Origin: Armigeres subalbatus
Taxonomy: Eukaryota; Arthropoda; Insecta; Diptera; Culicidae
Reading direction: 5' to 3'
Length of the DNA stretch: 64,000 nucleotides
NCBI RefSeq assembly: GCF_024139115.2
Contig: NC_085140.1
Location: 157,568,452-157,632,451, forward strand
In this document: one piece after another, positions 36,776-48,690 of the stretch
Layout of the letters: each line of letters begins with the position of its first letter
Numbering within the stretch: position 1 is the first letter of the stretch
Made by a program: the position numbers and the translations under genes
The notes under the pieces: model-generated
Database searches by the model: none
Told to the model about the DNA's origin: nothing
What the model saw: only the letters and a program-made list of their open reading frames with translations

Positions 36776-38340
36776 TAGCCTAGCTTAGTTTTTAGACTGA
36801 CTGTACATATCAATGATTGCTACTCCGTGATTGATCAGAACTGGTGTAAATTGCACTTCGATCCAATTGAATAGTGGTTGGGATTTATCATCTATTCTCG
36901 AAGTACACATTTTAGCAGCTCCCAAATGTTGATCAATAACGGCGCCGGCCAAGTCCTTACAGTCAGTTGGGAAAGGAAAGGAATGTTAGTGTGTGGTTAT
37001 TGTTGCTACTAGAGACCGATAATACCTCTGCATCTCCACAATAACCACGGGAAGGATGTTGTGTTAGTTCTCCCAATAAGAAACATAGATCCGGATTCAA
37101 CATGGAATGCGATATGACCTGTGCCACTTCTATTCTACTATTTAGTACGGTACTAAATTGAAAAATGCTCTATGCACTATGAGAAACGACAACAAAACAA
37201 ATGTCACTTCTTGTTTTGTAGGCTTTGTTATTTCCCTATTTATGTCTAGTGGCCTAAAAATTTGAATATATCGACATAGGGAGAGAGAATTTTGAACAAA
37301 AAATGATAGGAAGATTATCGAGATGTAGAAAACAAAAAAATATGTGGATTGAAGGGGCCATGGATGACATATGGAGAGATATCGAGATATAGAACATCGA
37401 GAAGTGGAGACTTGACTGTACAGTAGTTTTAGCATTTTCTTACCTGATGTTTTAGAATCGGTGTTTAATTGTAAAACAATCGCGAGGATAAACAATCAGC
37501 AAAATTTATATATAATATATGTTAAATAGTAAACCATAAACTGTAGTGAAAAACTGAATTGGAAAATTAAAACAAATAACATCCTTTGAAGAAAGCAGGA
37601 AAGTATTCTACTTACTCTTGTGTTATTTTAGCTATGTAAATTAGAACCGAAAAAATAAAATTGAAATGGTTCAAAACCAAATCGCCTATAATCAAGTGTC
37701 AACCAATATTAATAATTAATTTAAAAGTGCTGCTGAAATTGACAAGGTTGGGAATCTATTTTAAATATATAAAATATCTGTGGAAAAAACACAAGTTGCA
37801 TTGAGGGTTTGGATCGCAAACTGTTTTAATTCACATACTCGATAGGAATTATATCATCTGCTGAGATAACACAGCCAATTGCTCAAAAGGTACTGGCGAC
37901 GAAAAGCATTAGATATTTGCGACAAAGATAGAAATTGATTAATCCCTGTTATAATATCCACGGCTGCTTTAAGGGAATTTCAGGAAAATTTCAACTCGAA
38001 ATTTTTCGAAGTTCTGAAAATTGTTCGGTTTTCTACAAATTTGAACCGGCGTGAAGAATTATAGTTCAGATGCGTTACAGATTTGGGGCAATTGAGCACC
38101 TATGCAAAAGTGTCAGCGGCGGTGGCGCACACCACTAGGAGGAATTGAGTTTAACAGAATTTAAATTGGCTTTAAGATTTGGTTTCAGAAGCTATGGACA
38201 AAGGATTAAATTTGATAACGTTTTAAATTGATTTTTGTTTTGTTGGATTTTGTTCAGTTTAATTTTGTTATGTTTGAAATTCGAATTTTGTTGTAATGTT
38301 TACATTCTGAAATGGATTTGAATAGCTGAATTGAATTGTT
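36776..38340. other. gene-free AT-rich DNA
   Basis: Contains the possible right end of the Tigger/pogo-like element at 37240-37428. The stretch 36790-37130 reads like a worn transposon with GGTGTAAATTGCACTTCGAT and GTCAGTTGGGAAAGG phrases but I cannot name it. Nothing else stands out. Confidence 0.35.
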
Positions 38341-38497
38341 TAAGACGAATTAAGTACTCTCCATTTAATTCCACCAATTATTTTTGATAGCTTTGCAGAT
38401 ACGTATTTCGATAACACAGTTGTGGTCGAAATACGTATCTGCAAAGATATCAATAATTAATTGGTGGAATTAAATGGAGAGTACTTAATTCGTCTTA
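38341..38497. mobile_element. hairpin MITE, 157 bp
   Basis: Starts TAAGACGAATTAAGTACTCT and ends with the reverse complement; arms about 77 bp with few mismatches. The inner word ATACGTATTTCGA is shared with 45040 and 45907. The flank TGAATACATTCCACTAAAAG is shared with 1420, 45130 and 45848. Confidence 0.8.
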
Positions 38498-40949
38498 GAA
38501 GGGTTGAATACATTCCACTAAAAGAGCTTTATATATTTTTCTGTAGCTGAATTGCTTAAAACGTGATTGATCTCTTATTTTTAAAATCGCATATGATATT
38601 TTGTAAAATTTAGAAAAGTCTAGGTGGACTTCTCAGAGGGGGGAGGGATTTCGGAAAAGTTTACGATAGTCTTTGAAAATGTGAAATTTCGGTCTACGTG
38701 GTTTGTGGACAGCCCCCTACTGCTCTGCGATCGATTCCAATGTCTGGTGGCCGACTGGTGGCATAATATTGGTTAGAGCTTCAATATTGAAAAATTTACA
38801 ACGATAAATGTGTTCAACCACAGCATATTAAGCTAAGTTTTGAGCCATATACCCTATATAAAGAGTTGCTAAATTTGACGAAAAATTATCATAATACAAT
38901 ATTAGCAAGTTGATACAAAAAACAACAATTATAGCAAGCTGACAATATTAGCACAATAGTTGAAAGTTATCCCATTTGACGGTATGTTATATTTCTAAAT
39001 TATAAATTCCAATACCCATACTAGAGGGGCCTGAAATATTTGAGACCCCAAAATTTTTTCCATTCGTTGAATCGCTGTAGTTAAACTTGAAAAAATATAG
39101 GAATACACTTAGACAGAACTTGCAATAAGAAGATAGCAGCTTTTTGGTGAATGTAAAGATATTCCCCGTGTAATATTTCGTAAAAATTGTTTTATGAAGA
39201 CTTCCACTTTGCAAGTTATCACACAGTATGCTCATTAGGAGATTTTGCAGAAATCACTCAATTCTTAACGAACAACGACAAAAGAGGCAAAAACCCTTGC
39301 GAATAATTACAAGCCATGAAAACTAGTTTATCGCACTTGATACAAATACGAAAAACAGAAGCGGATAGGCAACCCCCACCGAGAAGCCACGATAAAACGC
39401 TTCGTTCTCACTTATTTTCCGTTGGGGACCATTTTTTGCACAGCTGTGTAAAACAAGTTGAAATGTATTAACAGAACCGTTGCCCCCCGTAATTGGAGCT
39501 TCTTAAAAGGAATTTAACATAGGATAAAGTACCCCCCAAATAACTTCATGTCCATGATCTCTCATTGTATGCTACATATCGTCAGTGTATACTGGACTGA
39601 TAAGTGAGAGATTTTTCCATTTCGCTTTGAATTAATTTCAAATGTACTGTTCAACAATTACCATTTGCAGCTATTTACAATAGCATTCAATTTTTACTCA
39701 TGAATCACGGCCACTATGCACAACATCGTCGCGAATGCTGAACTGATACATCATGTAGAACCACTCATTTCAACACTAGCCGGGTACGGTCGGTTGATAT
39801 TCCCCCACTCTCAGGTGCACTTGTGAATCGATCGATTTTCCAGTCACTCATCATTTGCTGGTCCACGCCATCATCCAGTCAACCAACCAACCAAGCAGTC
39901 AGCCAGCCTCAGTTCCCGCCATGGCCGCCGGCAATGATGGCATTTCTTCATACATAAACATGGCCTGCGAAGGTGGCGGTGCTGTTGTTGCGGATGGAAG
40001 GTGGATGCGAACAAACATAGCTCCATTCTGCAGCGCTGCCGGGTGCTGTCTTATAGCCGGATAGTTATACATAGATGGAAATATAAAAAAAAAACCGTCA
40101 TCCATCCCAGCCAGCGAGATGCATACTACGCTACTGCTACTACCGTCCGACTCTTCAACCCCATCGCGCGCCTCATCCGCTGCTCAGCATAGAACTACTA
40201 TACTACTTGGGTACACACTACACTTGACTGTCACAATTTTCCATCGTACCGTATGGAGTTTTCCGGTCGACTTGCTCCGCTTACAGAATGGAATCGACCG
40301 GTCTTTTCGAGCAAGCTCATCTGCAGCTACTGGGGCGGTATCGTTTAGATTGTTAGGTGCGAAAATGATTCGATGATGCTTGAGATTATCAAAATTGATT
40401 TGAAACTTGCGCTAGCTCATACTGATACTATCAATTTGGTTGGTTTGATTGCAGTAATTAATGTGGTAATTAAAATTATAAAAAATGATAATGAATTATA
40501 CTTTGAATGTGTATGACAGAGCTATTTTGAATAACTTTTTAAGGCTGTATACACAGTTCTTGCTAAATTTATATGATAAATCAGCTGTTTTTTTAAGGAG
40601 AGAAATAATTGACTCATACCTTTACTTATATCAACCGTAATTTATTTGGGAATTTGAACAAGAATTAAGTTTATTCTAGTTAGATGGTTTTTTTTTTCAA
40701 AATATATATTGCGAAACAAATTTCAGAATAATCAGAGAAAATAACGATTTGTATTTGTTATAATTATAGCACCACAGAAAACTATCATTACATTCAAACA
40801 TGGGTGGAACAAAAGACCTTTTTCAAACAAACGTGTTTACAAAAAAAGCAGTTTGATGCTTCATCCATCGTACTCTCGTCGGTTATCAATATGCCGACTG
40901 CAGCTTTTTTTCAGCCTATGCACTCTTTTTAGTAAGACCGAAATTAAAA
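38498..40949. other. gene-free DNA with a GC-richer island
   Basis: At 38600-38720 a phrase with GGTCTACGTGGTTTGTGGAC resembles the tail of a MITE that is also suggested at 35580-35655. From about 39700 to 40380 the sequence is less AT-rich and low-copy-looking, with a 69-codon frame (39855-40064) and an 85-codon frame (40119-40376) that I do not recognise. It may be a regulatory or exonic island. Confidence 0.35.
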
Positions 40950-41705
40950 CTCCCCATAAAAAATAGGAATTTTCCATAAAAAATAAGGAAATTGCCAACA
41001 AAGAAATTAGTTAAGCAATAAATAAATAACAAAAAATCCTAAATAATGCAAAATTTCCGTAAGCAATTAAGTATTTTTCACAAAACAAAAATAAATTAGC
41101 ACCTTTAAAAGCAAACATTGCATATAAAAGAAGAATTTTTCATAACGAAATCAAAATGTTTCTATAGGAAAAAATACAAAATTTACATAAATCTATATAA
41201 CAAAAATTAGATTTAACTCGCGAACGGGTTGACCGATTTTCATTTTTTTTCCCTAATCGATTCGTTTTGGGATCCGCAAGGTTGCTATCTACAAAAAGTT
41301 GGTGAATTTAACGGGGAAATGTAAAAAATAATTAGAAACAATTTTGGGTCAGCTGTTGAGGAAAACAAAACAAACGCACAGAAATTGATCTAGAGTGCGA
41401 TGCTGCAAATAGTTTATTGTGACATTTGCAACACCCGGGTAAAGCTGGGTTTCTTTCGCTAGTAAATCAATATTAGCAATAAACAATTACAAAAGTTTCC
41501 ACAAAATAAATATTTTTTTCAACAAAAAATTAAAAACTTGCTAATTTATTTTTGTTTTGTGAAATTTTAAATTGCTTATGAAAATTTTGCATTATTCAGG
41601 AATTTTGTTATTTATTTATTGCTTATACTCTGATTTCGTTGTTGGCAGTTTCCTATTTTTTATGGAAAATTTCTAATTATTAATGGAAATTTTATTTTGC
41701 TGCCT
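40950..41705. mobile_element. AT-rich foldback element interrupted by another repeat
   Basis: Left arm (40950-41115) and right arm (41510-41705) are inverted copies: TTTTCCATAAAAAATA and AAGCAATAAATAAATAAC occur on the left and as complements on the right. Between them lies a different repeat at 41190-41475. Confidence 0.65.
41190..41475 (+). repeat. dispersed repeat with ACCCGGGTAAAGC end
   Basis: Starts near ATAACAAAAATTAGATTTAA and contains CGCGAACGGGTTGACCGATT; ends ACACCCGGGTAAAGCTGGGT and then CGCTAGTAAA. These phrases are usual in abundant insect repeats. It sits in the centre of the foldback element. Confidence 0.5.
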
Positions 41706-42509
41706 TTCAGTAAACAAAGTCTGGCACTGCCATTCATTATGGTTCATTCAAAATTTTAATTTTTCCCCATTGCTATTTGATGGTTTGATGAACTTTCCAC
41801 ATGCAGATCAGTGCAATTCGTTTTCAGTAAAGATGCATTCACGGGAAGGATTGGTTTCTGCTGCATTCAGCCAAACAACACGTTTCCAACCGACATGATT
41901 TGTATAAAATTTCGAATTGCTATGAAAACTACTTGCATTCACAAACGGGACACACGAATGCAACGGGATATGCTGAATGCATATGGATCGAAAAAAAAGT
42001 GTACACACAGACCAGACGAGGGAAAATTGAAAACTTTTGCCAATGGTTTTACGAGTCATGACAGACGATTCGAAAAGGTAACTGATCCCAGAAGAACAAT
42101 AATACAGACATGATATTCGTTTTTTTATCGAGCTCAATTTTTATGCAACATAAGCAAAGCATCATTTTTTTGTGCAGTCTAAAAGTTCGGCAGTAATAAT
42201 AACTATTATTTTCGAATCTTTTCGGATTGTCTGAAATGGAATGCTGAAGAATGTGAGTTACATGCTTCACTTATCACTCATCACTTTTTTTACCTCTCCG
42301 TACATTTGAAGAAGGCATAGGATCACTTGAAAACCGAAATTTTGGTAGAAGAAACTGAAACCCACCCAACAAACATTGGAGGTGATTAAAGCGCTTATAT
42401 GACCAAAAATAGTCTTGCTCAGCTCAGACCGCATTGAAAGCTTTCGTGCTGTGCGGTTCTATTTTCTCAATGTATATTATATTCTTCTTTTGAAACCAAA
42501 GTTTTTGAA
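41706..42509. other. gene-free DNA
   Basis: A 100-codon plus frame and a 109-codon minus frame overlap at 41808-42137. Neither is recognised. No repeat structure found. Confidence 0.35.
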
Positions 42510-43180
42510 ACTTTGGAAGTTTCTGTTGAATCAAATTTTGGACAATTCTCTTTAATTGCTGCCTACTTGCCTTTCCAGTGCAATGGGCAGCAACAGAATT
42601 TGTTGAGAGCTGATCTTCAAATTCTAATTCGCAACAAATCCAAATTTTTCATAATTGGTGATTTCAATGCCAAACACCGTTCATGGAATAAGCAATTCAA
42701 AGCAATTCAAATGGTAAAATTTTATTTGAAGATTGTTCTGCGGTATATTATACTATTCAATATCCCAATGGACCAACTTGTTTTTCTTCCAGTCGAAATC
42801 CTTCAACAATTGATTTAGTTTTAACGGATTCAAGTCTGCTGTGTGACCAATTAGTAACTCATGTTGACTTATACTCTGATCACCTTCCTGTGACGTTTGA
42901 AATCTCACAAGAAGCCAATAATAATTCAATAAGCTCTACTTTTAATTATCATAGAGCTGATTGGGATTTATATAAAACGTATATCGATATGAATTTTGAT
43001 GTTGATATTCCTCTAGATACCAAAAGTGTATTTTTGACAATTGCAATTTCTAAATGTGAAATAAAATTCAACTCCATTATTATTTACTATTTACGAAACG
43101 AAGACAATACCAAAGAACTCGCGATCCCGCGTTGAAAGTTATTTGGCGTGATTTGAAAAATAAAATTAAAAAATGTCTTA
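42510..43180 (+). pseudogene. jockey-like LINE endonuclease fragment
   Basis: The first frame reads FSLIAAYLPFQ, then FFIIGDFNAKHRSWNKQF. After frameshifts the next part is LVTHVDLYSDHLPVTFEISQ, then a HRADWDLYKTYI block. These are the later blocks of an APE endonuclease (GDFNAKH and SDHLPV) and the start of the linker. The N-terminal part and the RT are absent. The sequence type is that of jockey/Juan elements. Confidence 0.8.
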
Positions 43181-44289
43181 ATTGAATGCTTTCTACGGAT
43201 TTACGGATCCGTAGATAAAAACTACGGAAACTAAAAAATTTCTAGAAAATTTCTAGAAACTAGAAAAATCGGCTTAATTAAATTTTAAATATGAATTTAT
43301 AACTCACAAACGAAAAAATAGGCTATACGCATAAAAATCTTAAAGTGGATTTATCCGTAGAAAATATTCATACATCAAAATAATTCAAACACATTCAAAT
43401 CTCATTGGTTTATGGGATGTTAAGATTACTTCTGCATAAGGTTAACCGCATTTTACAAAAACTTCCAAACTCAGATGTGCATTTTCATGTTGGAATTGGA
43501 GGCGAAAGTATAGAATGGATTTAAAAGTGGATTTAAAAAAGTGAGCCGTGTACAAATTTTGTTACGATTTTAATCGAGCAAACTTCTGTCAAGCTTTCAT
43601 TTGAAGAGAAAGGGAAGAGTATCAGCGTTGAAGAGAGATCAATTTCCACGTTGATACTCTTCCCTCCCTCCCCTTTCCATTATGAAAGCAATCTTGAAAA
43701 AAAAATCTGGTCGTTCATTCACCGAGATTACCACTGCTTAAAATTCAGTAAAAAATCACATTGAAAATAATTATTGTGTTTGATTTATGACGCTTGTTGC
43801 AACCAATTCATTCAGTGAAGTCAAACATCTTATTTGAATTCTTGAATAACACTCTTGCTCTTGCGTTCTAATCCTGAAGCTAAGTTCGAACAGCCGTGTA
43901 TGCAATCTTTGTGGAATTTAGGATTCACCATCAATCAGTTGGAAGTCATTAAAGGAAGGTCCCACTGATTGAAAACGAGTGAGGTAAGCTGGCTACCCAA
44001 CATTTAATCCTTAGAACCGTATAGATTCCCAATAATCCGGCTCGAACGACCATTATATTGGGTTACCGGACCCTCTTCAACATAGAGAGCGAGATAATAA
44101 GAGTGCGCTGCCATAAACGTAATTGATTTCAAGGATCAGGCAAACCCAGTCGTCTGGATTCTTGACTGCACAATTCATAACACAGCTCAAACATTTATTA
44201 AACATTTTATTACATTTACATCATTGCTTTAAAGAAAATATACCGGCAGAGTTCAAATGGGACACAATGGTGAACGCGATCCACCATAC
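43181..44289. other. gene-free DNA with a short hairpin
   Basis: A hairpin at 43594-43690 pairs GAAAGGGAAGAGTATCA with TGATACTCTTCCCT and CCTTTC beyond. A GAGGCGAAAGTATAGAA word near 43500 links to the MITE at 2127. No gene. Confidence 0.4.
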
Positions 44290-45560
44290 AGAATATATTT
44301 TCCCTGAAATTTGTTTGTTTTCGCCAAAATTGTTCTTAAAAAAGATTTTCCCCAATTTGTATAAATCCTGGAGCAAATCCCAAAAAAAAAACCTTAAGAA
44401 ATCTAGGCTTTTTTTTAGAAAATTCCATTCGACATTTCAATGTAAAAAGCCGAAAAACCCTTTAGGAGTTTATCCGGAAGGTCCTTGAGGAATACTTTTC
44501 GAAAATTAATTTTAGTTCTTCGAACATTTATTTGAAAATTCCCCCAAAAATACTTTCGAGGGCTCCTCCAAGTTCCAAATAATTTTCAAAAAATCCGCCA
44601 GTAATTACATTGCACATTCTTCCAGAAATACCTTCGGAAAAGTCCTTGTAAATTTCTCCAGAAGTTTCTTCGTAAGTTTCTACGGGAAATCCTCTGAAAA
44701 TTCTTCTTAAGCCTTTTGAACGTCGAACATTCTTTTACAAAACTTTGGAAATTCCTAGTCCTAGAATTTTCTAGAGGATATTCCAAATGAACTACTGGAT
44801 AAATTTCTGAATAAATGGAATTTTTCGTGTAGCAATTTCCATGAAAAAATAATAAAATAATTTCTGAATTAAATCCTGTGAAAATTTCTGAAAATATTAC
44901 TAAGGGAATTTTTGGAGGGATTCCCTTAATAATCCTTAGAAGAATTTCTGATCAAACATGGAAATATACTTGTCATAAGACGAGTTTGTACTATTCCATT
45001 TAATTCCACTTATTTATAGTACCTTTGACAGATACGTATTTCGAATTCAACAGTAGTGTCTCGTACTTGACTCGACTCGAGTAATGGAATTTAATGGAAT
45101 AGTACAAACTCGTCTTATGACAAGTGAATACATTCCACTAAAAGCTCAAAATAATTTTCAATTATAGAAATATAGAAATTTCCGAAGAAATTTGTGGGAA
45201 GTTAGTGAAATTCGAAAGCAACTCTTTCAGGAGGTTCCGCAGAAGTTTCTGAATTCATTTGCGAAGTCTTTTTGGAATTTTAAAATGAATTCCTGGAATA
45301 GTTTTTGATGGAATATTTAGATTATTTCTGAAGGAATTGAAAAAAATGAAGGTAAGCCTGAAGATTGAAGAATGTTTTGGATTACTAACCGAATTATTTC
45401 CTAGAGGTTTTTCCCATACCCTTTTGTTTGAAGTATTTACAGAAAAATGTCTAGAAGACTTTCCAATGAATTTCTGGATAAATTTATGAAATAACGCAAG
45501 GATGCTTATTTTAACATTTTTTTTTTCGAGGAATTTCTGGAGGAATTCCTGGATTAAATA
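44290..45560. repeat. degenerate short-period tract with a nested hairpin
   Basis: Units built around GGAAATTTC, TTCTGAATT and CCTTCGGAAAA repeat inexactly. It is broken by the hairpin at 44968-45125. Same texture as 35720-36775. Confidence 0.55.
44968..45125. mobile_element. hairpin MITE, 158 bp
   Basis: The left end ACTTGTCATAAGACGAGTTT is matched by its complement at the right end; arms are about 45 bp, then partly diverged. Followed by GAATACATTCCACTAAAAGC, as at 38498. It belongs to the same family as 38341-38497. Confidence 0.75.
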
Positions 45561-45839
45561 GAAGTTTGGTAAAGGATGGATTGTAATCTTGATATTTTGA
45601 GGGTTTTCTTCGTTTGCAAACTTAATTTCAGTGTAAAAATAGGGTTTTATTTTACTTCTACAGTTGATTTTATGTTGAAATTTTCAACAGAGTTCAATAA
45701 ATAAAATGTGAAAATGGTAGTATCAGCGTTGGAAACAGTTACTGTCAAAAATATGTATTGCAACTGCCATCACGGCGAGCGTGGAAGTGTGTGTATAGGC
45801 CACTAGGCCATGAATCGATTTCTTTTTCAGATAAATTAT

Positions 45840-45965
45840 TTAAGCTCTTTTAGTGGAATGTATTCAACTGTCTGACACTGAAGACGGCCTCACAGTTGAG
45901 ACCGAAATACGTATCTGTAAAGATACCAAAACGTAGTTGAATAAAATGGAATGTAGTATTTCTTT
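45840..45965. repeat. fragment of the 38.3-kb hairpin family
   Basis: Begins AGCTCTTTTAGTGGAATGTA and contains CCGAAATACGTATCTGTAAA. It is a half-element that has lost its second arm. Confidence 0.6.
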
Positions 45966-46614
45966 TTGTTTTTTCATGAAAGTTAGGATATAACAAGACC
46001 AGTAACTATAAATTTTGACGGTTAGTAGTCTTGTTGTTATCTAATTTCTATGCATTGAGAAAAGTTAGAGATCGGCCGTGTAATGCTCTGTATACTAGGA
46101 TTGTGGCGAAGAAGCGTCGAAATAGGGCCAGCAAACATTTGTTTAGCGAATCTACGGAATTGATGTTAAAGCAATCTGGCATTGGGCGGTTCAGCACTAA
46201 ATCTCATAGCTCCTATTTCCATCCCATTAAAAACAAATCAATGAAAAGGTATTTGATTTGTTATTTAATTTTGTGATTTTTTCAGCAGTGAGCACGCATG
46301 TTACCAAAAAGAAGCGACAAGATTGGCGGTGTATTTCTCTGTTTTGCGGTGAGATACTCGGGTTTACCAGTTCAAAACTAGAGAGGTGTACAGTGGGCTT
46401 GTGATGTACAAACAAACATTCAAATACCCGCAACTTTCAATACTCTATTCATCCAAAATCTTAGTACATCTACAAGCTTATATAAAAATTAACAAAAAGG
46501 TGTCATGTACTACTTTTGCTGATAACATATTTAGTTCAATAAGTTCACTCCCTTCACCGATAATAATACTGATAACTGCAGTCTTGGTATTCTTATAACT
46601 AACTCCCCAAATGG
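45966..46614. other. gene-free DNA downstream of the lipase-like gene
   Basis: An 81-codon plus frame (46031-46276) with many basic residues is not recognised. No canonical AATAAA for the minus-strand gene was seen in the first 300 bp below its stop. Confidence 0.35.
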
Positions 46615-47737
46615 CTAGTGCGCATGGCTGCTGAATGCAGGAAAATTTGGAAGAATAGGTTCCGCTCTCAAATAGAAATCTCCACCAATTTTGTAGCTGT
46701 AAACTCCCATAAGATTTACTCTGTTGAAATCGCACCGATGAGTCAAAAACTCAGGCCAGTTCAAGCATTGTTTTCCTTCGTAACCATTCGTCGGATTCAG
46801 CGACTGTTTGAAGTATTCCGTGGCTTCCCACTCGCTGCAGGCAATACGGATTGTCAACTCCTGCGAAGTCGCGTCCGGGAGAGGACAGTTAACTGCCGAG
46901 ACGCCGCCATTCGGGTAGAAGTTTTCATGACCCTCGCCAATCAAGAGACCTAACTGGCTTCCGGAAGTGACAATTATCTGAACGTAGGACGCGTCGCTCA
47001 TATCCAAACGCATTTGTAGGCCGTGATCCACCGGGTACTCGAACAAAGGACCCACCGGATCCAAACCGTAAATTTCACCGATCTTTCCACCGAGATTCCA
47101 TCCCGTTTGTCCACAAATATGAGCGCCCAAGTTGTGACCGATGAGGGTCACTTTCTCCAGCGGTAAACCCATTTCATTCGAATACAAAACAAATCTGGTC
47201 AGAAAATCGGCAACCAAGGGCACCTGTTCTAAGGCGGCTTGCCGATAGTTGTAACGTGCGCGATAACTCCAGTCCGCTAAGCAAATGGTTGAATCGTGGA
47301 TTTTCAAGAGTTCGTGTGCCGTTTGCTGCACCCAAACATTGGCCGAGGCATCTAACCATCCGTGCACTATGATAGTTAGCGAAGATAGCAGTTCCAGGCC
47401 CTCCCATGAATTTCTATCGTCGAACAACACCGTGAAACTGGGTTGGTTCCTGTGAAATAGAAAAACATTCTATGATATGATTTAATTGTTCACATAATAA
47501 CTTTGTTTATTCTGACCTATTGACGCAGTACAAAATTATTGCAGCCTCAAATGTATCGTTCACAGGACCTTCCAGCAGAGGTCCCAATTCACTTCTGAGT
47601 TCTCCAAATGCCAAGTCCATCGAATTGGCGATCGAATCATCACTAGTAAGATCAAACGTTTCTTCGAATAGATCTCCGTCCACTACACGAAATGCCGCGA
47701 TGGCGAGCACCAACGTTAGATACATCATTCGTAGCAT
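46615..47737 (-). CDS. secreted lipase-fold protein, catalytically dead (yolk-protein-like pseudo-lipase)
   Basis: Two exons: 47737-47517 and 47449-46615, with a 67-bp intron (donor AG|GTCAGA, acceptor TTTCACAG|GAAC). They join in frame to a 351-residue protein. Residues 1-21 are a signal peptide (hydrophobic TLVLAIAAF; likely cut after VVDG). The lipase fold is clear: an IIVHGW oxyanion strand (about 102-106), GHNLG (178-182) at the nucleophile elbow, and GLDPVGP with the acid (Asp204). A cysteine-rich end follows (CSEWEATEYF, QCLNWPEF, HRCDF). In active members the elbow is GxSxG and the motif near 278 is CSHxR. Here Ser is Asn180 and His is Glu280, so hydrolysis is not expected. Fly yolk proteins and some insect lipase-like proteins have similar losses. 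Likely secreted; a binding, carrier or yolk role is inference. Start chosen by the signal peptide and nearby TATA box. Confidence 0.9.
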
Positions 47738-47796
47738 CTTGCGTTAACAACTGTACTGTAACTGTTTGTACTTGCTACTGTTCCGCTGAAGGGTTT

Positions 47797-47804
47797 CTTT
47801 TATA
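47797..47804 (-). promoter_or_regulatory. TATA box of the lipase-like gene
   Basis: TATAAAAG on the minus strand lies about 60 bp upstream of the ATG. About 25 bases downstream is ACAGTA (near 47780), a plausible initiator. The 5' UTR would be about 40 nt. Confidence 0.7.
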
Positions 47805-48690
47805 GGCTAGCGATGCACGAATGTAAACATGTTTATCGCAACTGATTTAGATAAGCGTTGATGCTAAGGGCTAGCTGAGCATAGTATGATGTTTATTCAC
47901 CTTGGCAAAGATATGGACTGTTGTTTATTTCCGTTGTCAAAAACAAAATGCTCAAGGTTATCTTGGAGCAAGTAAAATAACACAATCAAAAACTGTTGAT
48001 TACTTCCTAATAGAAAATCCTATCATTCTGTTTTCTTCGTAATTAGTCAAGATTTGTCTGGTTTGATACACATTTTTATAATACTAAATAGAATAGGAAA
48101 GAGCTAAGCAAATGCTGCTATAAAAATGGATAATAATAATTTCAATGAGTATTGCACCCATTATTGCTAAGACAGAATAATGTGCCCCCATGGCCAAAGC
48201 GCCTATTTGATTTCTAGAAAACTATAACTAAAGTTTAAAATCATTCGATACCTTTAAATATTTGTAAGACCATCATACTTTGAGAATGTTGAAGTAGTTT
48301 TGTATTACATAATGGAAATAATAGCAAAAATTAAAATGTTAAACATTTGATGTAACTTTGCTCAACATTATCCAGCTTTTTAAGCAGGTCATGCTATAAA
48401 ATTTGAATCACCCCTTTTGACATCTCTGTTGTACACTATAATTTTTGTAATTGGATCAAAGTAAGCTAAGCATAAGTAGGAAAAATATTGTTTTCGTGAC
48501 AACTTGCCTGACAACGTATTGTAAACATCAACAAGTTTTATCTGAGAAGGTTTTATCGTCGCTAATTGAAATTAATAATCTAGCATTTTAGTTTATCTAC
48601 ACATTTTTTTAATCTTTTTAGGTTTTCTAAAAGTTACTAAATGTTGATTTACATGTGGGATTGAAACAGATGTCTTAATTCAAGGTCTTC
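47805..48690. other. AT-rich upstream region
   Basis: No gene or element recognised. It presumably holds the upstream control region of the lipase-like gene in its first few hundred bases; I could not identify specific sites. Confidence 0.35.
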
